From CAYLNK01 sp964384675 (GTDB lineage Bacteria; Acidobacteriota; Thermoanaerobaculia; UBA5066), in contig CAYLNK010000009.1 in assembly GCA_964384675.1 (NCBI GenBank), positions 1-47,873 of the forward strand: DNA of 47,873 bases. Reading direction: 5' to 3'. Of the stretch, positions 33,113 to 40,742 are shown piece by piece. The notes beneath the pieces were generated by a model, which was given only the letters and a program-made list of their open reading frames with translations, was not told the DNA's origin and did no database searches. A program made the translations under genes and the position numbers. How positions within the stretch are numbered: the first letter of the stretch is position 1; each line of letters starts with the position of its first letter.

Positions 33113-36100
33113 CTATCTGCCGCGGAGGAGCTGCTCGAGCGCCGCCCGGGCCGAGGCCTCCTCGGGGTCCAGCTCCAGCGCCCTCTGATACGCCACCTGG
33201 GCGTCCCCGGCGGCCCCGGCCAGGAGGAGGACGTCCCCGAACGCTTTCCAGGTGCCGGCCTCGGGCGGGATCAGCCCCGCCACCGCCTTCAGCTGCTCCT
33301 GGGCGTCCGGGACTCGCTGCGCCGAGACGAGCGCCCGGGCGGCCCCGAACCTCAGACCGAGGTCCGTGGGCGACGCCTGGACGCCCCGGAGGAGGAACGG
33401 GAGGGCCTCGGCGTCACGCCCGGCCTGGAGAAGCAGCGAACCCAGGGCTCCGTTCACGGAAGCGGGCGGGGTCGGGAGCGTCAGGGCCTCCCGCAACGCC
33501 GCCTCCGCCTCCTCGGACGCGCCCAGCGCCCCGGCCGTACGGGAGAGGCCCAGGATCGCCTCCTCGTCACCCCGGTCGAGCGCGAGGGCCGCCCGGAACG
33601 CGGCGGCCGAATCCTGGAGCCGTCCCGTGCGCTCGTACTGGTTGGCGAGGCCGATCCGGAACTTGGCGTCCGACGGATCGAGGGCGACGGCCCTTTCCAT
33701 CAGCTCGATCCCGGCGTCGAGCCGCTCCAGCGACGCGTAGCCGAAGCCGAGGAGGTAGAGCGGCCGCGCGGGCAGCGACGCCTCCTCGAGGCCGGTGAGG
33801 CGCGCGGGAAAGCGGCGGGTCTGGAGCTTCCGGAGCGCCTGGTCCGTCGCCTCGGTGTTGTCGAGGTAGAGCTGGCGCGGCGTCCGGAACTCGATCTCGG
33901 GGTGGTCGTCCGTGTGGATGCCGGCACGTCCGGCCAGGCGCGCCAGGTCGTCCCCGTCCAGGAGGAACGCCGCGAAGACGGCCACCGGGTCCCAGATCCC
34001 GATCGATCGCAGGTCCTCGCCCACGCCGGGGATCTCGAGCTTCTTCCGGAGCGTCTCGAGGGGGAGCGGGGCCGCGTCGCGCCCCACCAGGAGGATGTCC
34101 GACCGGGAAAGGCGCCACAGGGACGCGTCGGGAAAGACCGCCCGCATCGTCGCGGCCAGGATCCGGAGCTCCTCGACGGTCAGGGAGTGGGTGTGGAGCC
34201 ACTGCGCGAAGACGCCGCCGGGCTTCAGCCGTTTCCGGGCGAGCGAGTAGAACTCCTTGGTGAAGAGGTTGCCGACGCCGGCGACCCACAGGTCGGACGG
34301 GTCGGCGATGATCACGTCGTACCGCGCCGGTCGGGCGAGGAGCGCGTTGCGCCCGTCGGCGACCCGGTACGACACCCGCGGGTCCGAGAGGATCCCCCGG
34401 TTCACCGAGTCGAAGAGCTCGATCGCCCCCCGGCCCTTGGCCTCGATGTCGAAGATCTCGATCGACCGGACCGGGTAGCGCGCGGCCGCGGCCGCGCTCG
34501 CGCCCGTTCCGAGCCCGAGCACGAAGACGTCCGCGTTCGCCGGGTCGGGGTGGAGCAGCATCGGCACCTGTCCGATCAGCACCTGCACCGCCAGGTCGTG
34601 CGGATGGGTCGAGGCGTCGGTCTTCCCGTTCGAGCGGTAGAAGAGGTGGCCGTCGCTGCGGTCCACGGAGATGGTGGTGTTGAGACCGTCCGCGTAGTAC
34701 AGCACCTCGGACCGCACGGCCCCCGCCCGCCACGCCTGGGCGGAGGCGAGCTGCGGTGCGCTGAAGCCGGCGCCGCTCGCGAGGAGCTGCTTCGACCAGG
34801 GCGGGACGAGCGCGCCCAGGAGGAGACCGCCCAGAAGCGTGCCGGTCGCGACCCGGCGCAGGGTCACGTCGGCCGCCGGCGCGGCGACCCGGGCGGCGAG
34901 CGCCGCGATCCCGACGAGGGCGAGGAGCGTCTCCCGCAGGCCCAGCCCGGGGACGAGGACGAAGCCCGCGAGGAGCGAGCCGGCCACGGTGCCCGCCGTG
35001 TTCGCGACCGTGACCCGACCGAGAGACCGGCCGACGTGCTCCGCCGAAGAGACCGCGGTCGCGATGGCCGGGAACGACAGGCCGAAGAGCACGGACGGCA
35101 CCAGGCAGAGCACGGCGCCGACGAAGACCTGGGCCGCCAGCACGCGGCCGAACGCCGTGTGGTCCGCCGGGAAGAGCTCGACGAAGAGGCCGCCCAGGGA
35201 CGCCGCGAAGAACGTCGAGAAGAGGACCCAGGCCGCGATCCCGAGCTGCGCCCAGACGAACGCGCGCCGGGCCTCCCTCCCCGAGGGACGGAGCCGGCCC
35301 AGGAGCGCGCTCCCGGCGGCCGAGCCGGCGAGGAAGACCAGCACGACGACGCCGAACGCGTAGACCGAGCTGCCGATCGAGAGGACGAGGATCCGCGACC
35401 AGGCGACCTCGCCCACCATCGCGGCGAAGCCGGAGAGCGCGGTGCCGAGGAGAAGAGGCCACACCTCGGTCCCCACGTCGCGCGAGACGGATCCGGCCGC
35501 GACGGGCCGGACCGGGGCAGGACGGGCCGTGGGCTCCCCGGTCGTCGCGGCGCGCACCGCCCAGGCGAGGGCGGCGGCGCCGAGATTGAGCGAGAGCGCG
35601 ACGAGCTCCGTTCCACGCTGCCCGAGGCGCGGCAGCAACGCCACGAGCACCAGGGCGATCCCGCCCGCGGCGCCCACCGTGTTGGCCGCGTAGAGCTGGG
35701 AGAGCTTCTCGCCGAGTCGCTCGTCTCCGCGGGTGACCGCGCGCGCCACCAGCGGGTACGTGCCGCCCATCAGCGTCGTGGCCGGCAGGAGCACGATCGC
35801 GACGAGCACGGCCTGGGCGACCAGGAACAGCGCCGGCACACGCTCCAGCGCCGGATAGAGACGCAGGTAGAGGGGCGCGACGGCGGCGAGGAGGAGCGGC
35901 ACGACGAGGCCCGAGAGCCCGATGCCGGCCTCCACCGCGGCGTAGAGACCCAGGGTGCGCCGCGGGTCGAGCCGGTCGGCCCGGGACCCGAGGAGCCACG
36001 CGCCGAGCGCGAGGCCGCCCATGAAGACGGCGAGCACGGTGGCCGTCGCCAACGTCGTCGAACCGAAGACGAACGTGATGCGCCGGATCCAGACCACCTG

Positions 36101-36193
36101 GAAGACGAGGGCGGCGGCCCCCGACAGGACCGCGGCCGCCAGCAGGCCGGCGGGAACGCGGCTCTCCGTGGGCGGGGGCACCATGGGCGACAT
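33113..36193 (-). CDS. Fused MFS-like membrane domain / spermidine-synthase fold / TPR protein
   Basis: 1026 residues. The N-terminal half (about 15-440) has multiple hydrophobic helices starting AAAVLSGAAALVFQVVWIRRI, the signature of fused MFS/spermidine synthase proteins. Residues about 500-740 form a SAM-type Rossmann fold with VFVLGLGTGASAAAAARYPV, EIFDIEAK and YDVIIADPSDLW, where the Asp is the usual aminopropyltransferase acid. The C-terminal 260 residues are TPR repeats (for example LYLLGFGYASLERLDAGIEL). True polyamine synthesis has not been shown for this fused family, so the substrate is open. The start is uncertain: ATG 36193, or ATG 36184, which has TAGCAT 7 nt upstream. Confidence 0.82.
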   Translation of the reverse strand: MSPMVPPPTESRVPAGLLAAAVLSGAAALVFQVVWIRRITFVFGSTTLATATVLAVFMGGLALGAWLLGSRADRLDPRRTLGLYAAVEAGIGLSGLVVPLLLAAVAPLYLRLYPALERVPALFLVAQAVLVAIVLLPATTLMGGTYPLVARAVTRGDERLGEKLSQLYAANTVGAAGGIALVLVALLPRLGQRGTELVALSLNLGAAALAWAVRAATTGEPTARPAPVRPVAAGSVSRDVGTEVWPLLLGTALSGFAAMVGEVAWSRILVLSIGSSVYAFGVVVLVFLAGSAAGSALLGRLRPSGREARRAFVWAQLGIAAWVLFSTFFAASLGGLFVELFPADHTAFGRVLAAQVFVGAVLCLVPSVLFGLSFPAIATAVSSAEHVGRSLGRVTVANTAGTVAGSLLAGFVLVPGLGLRETLLALVGIAALAARVAAPAADVTLRRVATGTLLGGLLLGALVPPWSKQLLASGAGFSAPQLASAQAWRAGAVRSEVLYYADGLNTTISVDRSDGHLFYRSNGKTDASTHPHDLAVQVLIGQVPMLLHPDPANADVFVLGLGTGASAAAAARYPVRSIEIFDIEAKGRGAIELFDSVNRGILSDPRVSYRVADGRNALLARPARYDVIIADPSDLWVAGVGNLFTKEFYSLARKRLKPGGVFAQWLHTHSLTVEELRILAATMRAVFPDASLWRLSRSDILLVGRDAAPLPLETLRKKLEIPGVGEDLRSIGIWDPVAVFAAFLLDGDDLARLAGRAGIHTDDHPEIEFRTPRQLYLDNTEATDQALRKLQTRRFPARLTGLEEASLPARPLYLLGFGYASLERLDAGIELMERAVALDPSDAKFRIGLANQYERTGRLQDSAAAFRAALALDRGDEEAILGLSRTAGALGASEEAEAALREALTLPTPPASVNGALGSLLLQAGRDAEALPFLLRGVQASPTDLGLRFGAARALVSAQRVPDAQEQLKAVAGLIPPEAGTWKAFGDVLLLAGAAGDAQVAYQRALELDPEEASARAALEQLLRGR

Positions 36194-36220
36194 GCTACCC
36201 GCCCGCCGGTCCGATTCGCC

Positions 36221-36249
36221 TTGACGCCGTCACGGGCGGGCACCAGATT
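36221..36249 (+). promoter_or_regulatory. Sigma70-like promoter TTGACG-N17-CAGATT
   Basis: TTGACG (36221-36226), a 17-bp spacer and CAGATT (36244-36249). The -10 ends exactly 6 nt before ATG 36256, so the transcript would start at the ATG. It is the only promoter in the window where I see both boxes at ideal spacing. Confidence 0.45.
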
Positions 36250-36255
36250 CTCCAC

Positions 36256-36345
36256 ATGACACGCTCGATCTGGACCGTTCCGGTGCTCTGCAACGGCGAC
36301 ACGCACGACGACGCGAAACCCGTCGTGCCCGCCGGCACGCCGTAG
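36256..36345 (+). CDS. Candidate 29-residue small protein
   Basis: An ATG-TAG frame of 29 codons (starts MTRSIWTVPV, ends VVPAGTP) between the divergent spermidine-synthase-like and SPFH genes. GC by codon position is about 62, 55 and 90 percent, the strong third-position bias expected of real coding DNA here. A promoter with a 17-bp spacer ends 6 nt before the ATG. It has no ribosome site, no signal peptide and one Cys. It could be a microprotein or a leader peptide for the SPFH gene, which starts 63 bp later with its own ribosome site. Function unknown. Confidence 0.42.
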   Translation: MTRSIWTVPVLCNGDTHDDAKPVVPAGTP

Positions 36346-36408
36346 AACGTCCGTCGTTCGTTCTCGCTCGACGCAATCCGATCTCCCGACCTCTCGAAAG
36401 GAGCTCCC

Positions 36409-38451
36409 GTGCTCACCGTGTTCGGTCCCTGGACCGTCCCCGTCTATGTCCTCGGCCTCGCCCTGCTGGGCCTCCACCTCTTCCTCCGCTACATCCCGAA
36501 CGACCGTGCCGGGATCGTCGAGAAGCTCTTCAGCTCGAAGGGCTCCGTGCCAGGAGGGCTCATCGCCCTCCACGGCGAGTCCGGCTTCCAGCCCGAGGTC
36601 CTGCGCGGCGGCTGGCACGTCCTCTTCCGCTTCCAGTACCGGATCCACCGCGTGCCGCTGGTGACGATCCCGCAGGGGAAGATCGGCTACCTCTTCGCGC
36701 GGGACGGCCGCCCGCTTCCCGCGGGCCAGGCCCTGGCCTCGAACGAATCGGCCCGCGACGTCGAGGACGTGCGCGCGTTCCTCGCCAAGGGCGGGCAGAA
36801 GGGCCCGCAGCGGATGATCCTCCGCGAGGGGACGTACGCCCTCAACCTCGCGCAGTTCGTCGTGCTGGCCGAGTCGGGGGCCCTCTACCTGCCCCTCGAC
36901 CACCAGGAGGCGGAGTCGTTCAAGCGGATGGGCCAGCTCGTGGCGGAGCGGCAAGGCTTCGCGCCGATCGTGATCAAGGGCGCCGACGACCTGCTCGGCG
37001 TGGTCACCGTGCACGACGGCCCGTCGCTCGCGCAGGGGGAGATCATCGCGCCCACGGTGGGGGACGACCCGCGCAGCGAGGCGACGTTCCACAACAACTT
37101 CCAGGACCCGGAGCGTTTCCTCCGCGCCGGCGGCTACCGCGGCCGACAGCTGCAGGTGCTCGTGGAGGGGACGTACTACGTCAACCGGCTCTTCGCGACG
37201 GTCGAGATGATCCCGAAGACGGTCATCGAGGTCGGCAACGCCGGCGTCGTCGTCTCGTACGTGGGCGAGGCGGGCATCGACGTCTCCGGCTCGAAGTACA
37301 AGCACGGCGAGCTGGTGGTCGAGGGGACCCGGGGCGTCTGGGAGACGCCTCTCCTGCCGGGCAAGTACGCGTTCAACACGTACGCCGGCAAGGTGGTCGT
37401 GGTCCCGACGACCAACATCATCCTGAAGTGGGTGCGGAGCGAGACGGGCTCGCACAAGCTCGACGAGAACCTCTCCGAGGTCGGCCTCATCACCAAGGAC
37501 GCCTTCGAGCCGTCGCTCCCCCTCTCGGTCGTCCTCCACATCGACTACAAGAAGGCCCCGCTCGTCATCCAGCGCTTCGGGGACATCCGGCGACTCGTGG
37601 AGCAGACCCTCGACCCGATGGTCTCGGCCTACTTCAAGAACATCGGGCAGACCCGCACCCTGATCCAGCTCATCCAGGACCGGAGCGCGATCCAGGCGCT
37701 CGCCGGCGAGCAGATGAAGGAGAAGTTCACCCACTACAACCTCGAGCTCGAGGAGGTGCTGATCGGGACGCCCACGTCCGGCACCGGCGCGCAGATCGAG
37801 CAGATCCTCACCCAGCTCCGCTCGCGGCAGATCGCCGAGGAGCAGGTGGAGACCTACACGCGGCAGGAGAAGGCCGCGGTGAAGGAGCGCGAGCTGCGCG
37901 AGGCCGAGGCGCGCGCCCGCCAGCAGGCCGCGATGACCGAGTCGGAGATCTCCATCACCGTGCAGAGCAACCAGGGCAAGGCGGAGTACCAGCGCTCCAT
38001 CCAGCAGGCGGCCCAGATCCAGGCGCTGGCGGAGGCCGAGGGGCGGAAGGTGCGCATCCTGGCGGACGCCGAGGGCGGACGGATCAAGGCCATCGGCGAG
38101 GCCGAGGCCGACAAGGCGGCCCGGGTCGGCGTCGCGCAGGCGATCGCGATCGACGAGCAGGTGAAGGCGTACGGCGGCCCGCGTCTCCAGGTGACCCAGC
38201 AGGTGATGAGCCGCTTCGCCGAGGCGATCGAGCGGGCGCGCGTCGACATCGTCCCGAAGATCGTGATGGGCGGCGGCGGCGGGGGCGACGGGGCGTCGGG
38301 CGGCACCAACGTCCTGCAGGCGCTGCTCGGCGTCCTCCTGTCGGAGAAGCTGGGCGACTCGGTGCTGCCCGTCACCGGGAGGAGCCCGGAGGCGGACGGA
38401 TTGATGAAGCACCTCCGGCAGGGGCTGAAGGACCGGCCGCTCGAGGTCTGA
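36409..38451 (+). CDS. SPFH/flotillin-like membrane protein
   Basis: 680 residues. One N-terminal membrane helix (about 7-27, VPVYVLGLALLGLHLFLRYI), a first SPFH-like beta domain and a second one (about 240-430, including GRQLQVLVEGTYYVNRLFATV), then a long Ala/Glu/Gln-rich coiled coil (about 470-610, AEEQVETYTRQEKAAVKE to ADAEGGRIKAIGEAEADKAA) as in flotillins, and a Gly-rich hinge before a helical tail. Flotillin-type proteins form large membrane cages or domains that organise membrane proteins. The start GTG 36409 has AAAGGAG 5 nt upstream. It is usually found with an NfeD partner; none is visible here. The length exceeds a typical flotillin (about 500). Confidence 0.85.
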   Translation: MLTVFGPWTVPVYVLGLALLGLHLFLRYIPNDRAGIVEKLFSSKGSVPGGLIALHGESGFQPEVLRGGWHVLFRFQYRIHRVPLVTIPQGKIGYLFARDGRPLPAGQALASNESARDVEDVRAFLAKGGQKGPQRMILREGTYALNLAQFVVLAESGALYLPLDHQEAESFKRMGQLVAERQGFAPIVIKGADDLLGVVTVHDGPSLAQGEIIAPTVGDDPRSEATFHNNFQDPERFLRAGGYRGRQLQVLVEGTYYVNRLFATVEMIPKTVIEVGNAGVVVSYVGEAGIDVSGSKYKHGELVVEGTRGVWETPLLPGKYAFNTYAGKVVVVPTTNIILKWVRSETGSHKLDENLSEVGLITKDAFEPSLPLSVVLHIDYKKAPLVIQRFGDIRRLVEQTLDPMVSAYFKNIGQTRTLIQLIQDRSAIQALAGEQMKEKFTHYNLELEEVLIGTPTSGTGAQIEQILTQLRSRQIAEEQVETYTRQEKAAVKERELREAEARARQQAAMTESEISITVQSNQGKAEYQRSIQQAAQIQALAEAEGRKVRILADAEGGRIKAIGEAEADKAARVGVAQAIAIDEQVKAYGGPRLQVTQQVMSRFAEAIERARVDIVPKIVMGGGGGGDGASGGTNVLQALLGVLLSEKLGDSVLPVTGRSPEADGLMKHLRQGLKDRPLEV

Positions 38452-38459
38452 CGGAAGTC

Positions 38460-38496
38460 GTGGGGGGCCGGAGCGGCGGCGCCCCGGCCCCCCCAC
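38460..38496. terminator. Bidirectional hairpin between SPFH and FtsX permease genes
   Basis: GGGGGGCCGG, 12-nt loop, CCGGCCCCCC between two convergent stops. It resembles the GGGGGGACC hairpin elements but with a different inner stem and without the TTGGC flank. Confidence 0.6.
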
Positions 38497-38499
38497 GCG

Positions 38500-39651
38500 T
38501 CAGGCCGCGTCGCGCAGGAGCTGCACGATCGAACGCCGCGTCAGGCTCAGGGAGGGAATCAGCCCCGCGCCGACGGTGAGGAGGATCGAGATCCCGAGCG
38601 AGAGGACGGCCACGGTCGCGTTCGGCTTCAGGAGCGACCCGAGGCCCGCCATCGCCGTCGTCTCGAGCGCCCGGTTCAGGACCTTCCCGAAGAGGCTGGC
38701 GAGGCCAGTCCCCAGGGCCGCGCCGAGGAGCCCGTAGATCGCCGCCTCGACCAGCAGGAGCCCCGCCACGGTCCCCTTCTGGAAGCCGAGGATCCGGAGG
38801 AGGGCCGCCTGGCCTCGCCTCTCCCGCGCCGCCATCGCCAGGGTGTTGCCGGTGATCAGGAGGAGCGCGAACGCCGTGGCGAGCCCGATCGAGCCGAGGA
38901 GCGCCTTCACGTTCCCGAGCATCTGCATGAAGCTGAGCTGCCACTGCTTCTCGGTCATCGCCTGGATCGGGACGGGCGCGTTGGTGAACGCCTCGTCGAT
39001 CGCCTGCGTGACCGGGACGACGTCGTCCCGGGTCTTGGCGAGGATCCAGAACATCGCCGCCTGCCCCTCGTTTCCGGAAAGGCCTTCGAAGTACCGGCGG
39101 TGGACGTAGACGCCGTTGTCGAGGTCGTACTGCATCACGGCACGGACCGTCGTCTCCACCACGCCGCCCTTCACCGGAGCCTTCAGGACGATCCGGTCGC
39201 CCACCTTCCAGCCGTACTTCTTCACCAGGATCTTCCCGATCATGGCGCCGGTCGGATCGGCCAGGAACGCAGCTCGCTCCGGCTCCGACAGCTTCGCCTC
39301 CTTGTAGACGTTCAGGAGGTGCTCGACCGGCGAGGCGCTCACCGGGACCTGGTTCTCGGGCCGGTCGTCGCGGTAGGAGCCGATCAGGAAGTCGAACGGG
39401 GCCACGTCCAGGACGCCCGGCGTGGCCTCGATCTTCGACAGGTAGGCCATCGGGATCTTGTCGAAAAAACCGGTCTTGGCGATCACCACCACGCGCTGCC
39501 CGACGAACGGCGAGAAGTCGTTCTTGAGCGCCTCGTCGAGGAGGACCAGGAACGACAGGAGCCCCACCGAGAACGACACGGCGACCACGGTGAGGACCGC
39601 TCGCAGCGGCCGGGCCCGAAGCTGTCTGAGGGCCAGGCCGCCGAGCGTCAT
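38500..39651 (-). CDS. FtsX-like ABC permease (third in window)
   Basis: 383 residues. Helix near 17-37 (LRAVLTVVAVSFSVGLLSFLVLL), a periplasmic core (VVVIAKTGFFDKIPMAYLSKIEATPGVLDVAPFD onward), and three C-terminal helices separated by AARERRGQAALLRILGFQKGTV, the coupling motif, ending SLSLTRRSIVQLLRDAA. It is more distant from the two MacB-like permeases and lacks an adjacent ATPase or adaptor, so a partner must be elsewhere or shared. ATG 39651 is 15 bp after the GAPDH stop, so it is probably co-transcribed with GAPDH. Confidence 0.85.
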   Translation of the reverse strand: MTLGGLALRQLRARPLRAVLTVVAVSFSVGLLSFLVLLDEALKNDFSPFVGQRVVVIAKTGFFDKIPMAYLSKIEATPGVLDVAPFDFLIGSYRDDRPENQVPVSASPVEHLLNVYKEAKLSEPERAAFLADPTGAMIGKILVKKYGWKVGDRIVLKAPVKGGVVETTVRAVMQYDLDNGVYVHRRYFEGLSGNEGQAAMFWILAKTRDDVVPVTQAIDEAFTNAPVPIQAMTEKQWQLSFMQMLGNVKALLGSIGLATAFALLLITGNTLAMAARERRGQAALLRILGFQKGTVAGLLLVEAAIYGLLGAALGTGLASLFGKVLNRALETTAMAGLGSLLKPNATVAVLSLGISILLTVGAGLIPSLSLTRRSIVQLLRDAA

Positions 39652-39666
39652 CGTGGGATCAGGGCC

Positions 39667-40671
39667 TCAGGGCACCATCCGCTTGGCGAGGTCGCGGCAG
39701 CGGCAGGCGTAGCCCCACTCGTTGTCGTACCAGGCGAAGACCTTGACGAGGTTCCCGAGGAGAACCCGGGTGAGCGGCGCATCGACGATGGCGGACGACG
39801 CGACGCCGATGAAGTCGACCGAGACGAGCGGCTCGCGGCTCACCTCCAGGATGCCCTTGAGCGGACCGTCGGCCGCGGCCTCGTCGAACGCGGCGTTGAT
39901 CTCGTTCACGGTCGTCGACTTCTCGAGCTCGAGGACGAAGTCGATCAGCGAGACGTCCTCGGTCGGGACGCGCACCGCCAGCCCGTCGAACTTCCCCTGC
40001 AGCTCCGGCAGCACCAGGCCGATGGCCGCGGCCGCCCCGGTCTTCGTCGGGATCATCGACATCCCCGCCGCCCGGCCGCGCCGGAGGTCCTTGTGGGGGA
40101 GGTCGAGCAGCCGCTGGTCGTTCGTCATCGAGTGCGTCGTCGACAGGAAGCCGCGCCGGATGCCGAACTTCTCGTGCAGCACCTTGGCGACCGGCGCCGC
40201 GCAGTTCGTGGTGCACGACGCGTTCGAGACGATCTTGTGCTTCTCGGGATCGTACAGGTGGTCGTTCACGCCCAGGACCACCGTGAGATCCGGGTCCTCG
40301 GCCGGGGCGCTCACCATGACCCGGGGAGCCCCCGCAGTCAGGTGCTTGCTCACGTCCGCACGGCTCGTGAACTTGCCCGTCGACTCGATGACGAGGTCGA
40401 CGCCCAGCCCCTCCCAGGGGATCTTCGCCGGGTCCTTCTCGCTCAGGATCCGGATGCGATCCCCCGCCACGACGAGGTCGTTCCCTTCGATGTCGACCGG
40501 CCGTCCGAAGCGGCCGTGCACCGAGTCGTAGCGCAGGAGATGCGCCATCGTGCCGATGTCGGTGATCTCGTTGATGGCGGCGAAATCGAACGAGGCGTCC
40601 CCCAGGCAGCACCTCACCAGGGCCCGTCCGATCCGCCCGAAACCGTTGATGCCGACTCGAATCTTCCGCAT
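39667..40671 (-). CDS. gap: Glyceraldehyde-3-phosphate dehydrogenase, type I
   Basis: 334 residues, normal length. NAD-binding GINGFGRIGRALVR, SNASCTTNC with catalytic Cys153, His180 in STTHSMTND, and the C-terminal WYDNEWGYACR. The residue that reads the adenine ribose is Glu35 (INEITD), consistent with an NAD-dependent glycolytic enzyme. It oxidises glyceraldehyde 3-phosphate to 1,3-bisphosphoglycerate. Phosphoglycerate kinase is not next to it, unlike many gap loci. ATG 40671 has no ribosome site but TAAGAT lies exactly 6 nt upstream, so the mRNA is probably leaderless. Confidence 0.95.
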   Translation of the reverse strand: MRKIRVGINGFGRIGRALVRCCLGDASFDFAAINEITDIGTMAHLLRYDSVHGRFGRPVDIEGNDLVVAGDRIRILSEKDPAKIPWEGLGVDLVIESTGKFTSRADVSKHLTAGAPRVMVSAPAEDPDLTVVLGVNDHLYDPEKHKIVSNASCTTNCAAPVAKVLHEKFGIRRGFLSTTHSMTNDQRLLDLPHKDLRRGRAAGMSMIPTKTGAAAAIGLVLPELQGKFDGLAVRVPTEDVSLIDFVLELEKSTTVNEINAAFDEAAADGPLKGILEVSREPLVSVDFIGVASSAIVDAPLTRVLLGNLVKVFAWYDNEWGYACRCRDLAKRMVP

Positions 40672-40677
40672 GGACCG

Positions 40678-40683
40678 ATCTTA
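40678..40683 (-). promoter_or_regulatory. -10 box TAAGAT of gap
   Basis: TAAGAT on the minus strand, 6 nt before ATG 40671. It implies a leaderless gap transcript continuing into the FtsX-like permease gene. Confidence 0.45.
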
Positions 40684-40691
40684 CGTCCGCG

Positions 40692-40717
40692 GGGACCGCC
40701 CGGGCGCGCCGGGTCCC
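40692..40717 (-). terminator. Hairpin between the reductase and gap genes
   Basis: GGGACC and GGTCCC flank a GC-rich 14-nt centre that contains GCCCGGGC. It follows the reductase stop by 25 nt on the minus strand and lies just upstream of the gap -10 box. Confidence 0.4.
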
Positions 40718-40742
40718 TGATGCATTTGGGGGATGCCGGGGC

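Noticed and set aside
33101..36259. A 1052-residue plus-strand frame
   Set aside because: Antisense to the spermidine-synthase/TPR gene, with charged low-complexity sequence and no start signal.
36343..36348. TAGAAC as a promoter for the SPFH gene
   Set aside because: It has no -35 at normal spacing and lies over the stop codon of the small ORF; the evidence is too weak.
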